A stretch of 64,000 bases of DNA from Rhodospirillaceae bacterium (lineage in GTDB: Bacteria > Pseudomonadota > Alphaproteobacteria > Rhodospirillales > Rhodospirillaceae), in NCBI GenBank assembly GCA_002737725.1, contig NSIP01000001.1:336921-400920 (forward strand). Reading direction: 5' to 3'. Below are positions 63,533 to 64,000 of this stretch, piece after piece. The notes under the pieces are model-generated. The model worked only from the letters and a program-made list of their open reading frames with translations, was not told where the DNA came from and searched no databases. Numbering within the stretch: the first letter of the stretch is position 1; each line of letters opens with the position of its first letter. Position numbers and translations under genes: made by a program.

Positions 63533-64000
63533 ATGATAACCGCCAAACATCCGCGACTTCGCCTCAAACCCGGTGCACATAAGCGCCTCGCGACTGGCCA
63601 TCCGTGGATTTATTCCAACGAAGTGGCGATGGACGCGGGCGCCAAGGCCTTACCGCCGGGCGGCGTGGTCACGATCGAAGATGCCGGCGGAAACCCATTG
63701 GCCACGGCTCATTTTAACCCCAAGCCCCTGATTAGCTTGCGGATATTGGAAGCAAAGCCTGATGTGGCTATCGATGCCGCGTGGTTTACGCAGCGATTGT
63801 TACAAGCCCAGGCCTTACGTCAGAGGCTAATACCCGATCCATTTTATCGCTGGGTTCATGCCGAGGGTGATCATCTGCCGGGGTTAATTGTCGACCGCTG
63901 CCGTGATGTGGTGGTGGTACAGCCCAATACCGCAGGCATGGATCGGGCCATGCCAGAAATAACGGTAGCCATTCAATCACTGATGTCACCCAAAGCGATC
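63533..64000 (+). CDS. Class I rRNA methyltransferase, RlmI-like (partial, runs off the window)
   Basis: The first 156 codons only. ATG 63533 starts MITAKHPRLRLKPGAHKRL, a PUA-domain beginning (RLATGHPWIYSNEVAM). Then FNPKPLISLRILE and the linker FYRWVHAEGDHLPGLIVDR typical of the RlmI/RlmK family of 23S rRNA m5C methyltransferases. The catalytic domain lies beyond position 64000. The name is provisional since the motifs are not visible. Confidence 0.85.
   Translation, partial: MITAKHPRLRLKPGAHKRLATGHPWIYSNEVAMDAGAKALPPGGVVTIEDAGGNPLATAHFNPKPLISLRILEAKPDVAIDAAWFTQRLLQAQALRQRLIPDPFYRWVHAEGDHLPGLIVDRCRDVVVVQPNTAGMDRAMPEITVAIQSLMSPKAI

Overview
The window reads as chromosomal DNA of an alphaproteobacterium, probably a Rhodospirillales-like lineage. 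This rests on gene order and content: obgE-proB-proA-nadD-rsfS-rlmH, kdsB next to a stand-alone prephenate dehydratase, a membrane-anchored CycM-type cytochrome c, HisN-type histidinol-phosphatase, MnmC, Kdo/heptose functions for LPS, and outer-membrane TonB and beta-barrel proteins. No plasmid, phage or CRISPR signature was seen, and no intact transposase. The placement is an inference; no marker search was possible.

Layout. 0.2-10.3 kb: DUF1007/NicO metal proteins (convergent), a malate/lactate-type dehydrogenase, an RND efflux adaptor-permease pair and a large patatin-like lipase. 10.3-16.4 kb: three solute-binding proteins (SBPs) of the peptide/nickel class, a coupled pair of NTF2-like proteins and a DUF6265 gene broken by two amber codons. 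16.4-28.6 kb: outer-membrane protein, VOC protein, a DUF6502-DUF5666 pair with a palindromic operator, a MipA/OmpV pseudogene beside a REPIN-like palindrome, MnmC, a DUF4010 remnant, an exported NmrA-like protein, DUF6702, an M1 peptidase, a frameshifted YkgJ-type gene and tRNA-Ser(GGA). 29.1-38.0 kb: the translation block thrS-infC-rpmI-rplT-pheS-pheT-lepA on the minus strand. 38.1-41.1 kb: a dead GT9 glycosyltransferase coupled to an intact GT4, and a TPR protein. 41.2-45.7 kb: GST, orphan fliN, hisN, cytochrome c, kdsB, pheA. 45.7-52.7 kb: nudC, rlmH, rsfS, nadD, proA, proB, obgE, rpmA, rplU. 52.9-64.0 kb: gene remnants around tRNA-Ser(CGA), a TonB receptor, CorA, a SpoU methyltransferase, gmhB, two deleted SBPs, a SAM methyltransferase with a small partner, and a truncated rRNA methyltransferase.

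Two themes stand out. First, at least nine loci are broken or truncated, often while still joined by ATGA overlaps to intact genes, so the genome appears to be shedding accessory envelope and uptake functions. Second, two translation-related genes seem to start at non-AUG codons: infC at AUA and rsfS at AUC, each with a good Shine-Dalgarno sequence. That would fit control by IF3. No clearly new multi-gene system is proven. The best candidates for something undescribed are the IF3/non-AUG link, the SBP family with a conserved HSC...WxCD motif and no transporter, the coupled NTF2-like pair, and the DUF6502 operator.
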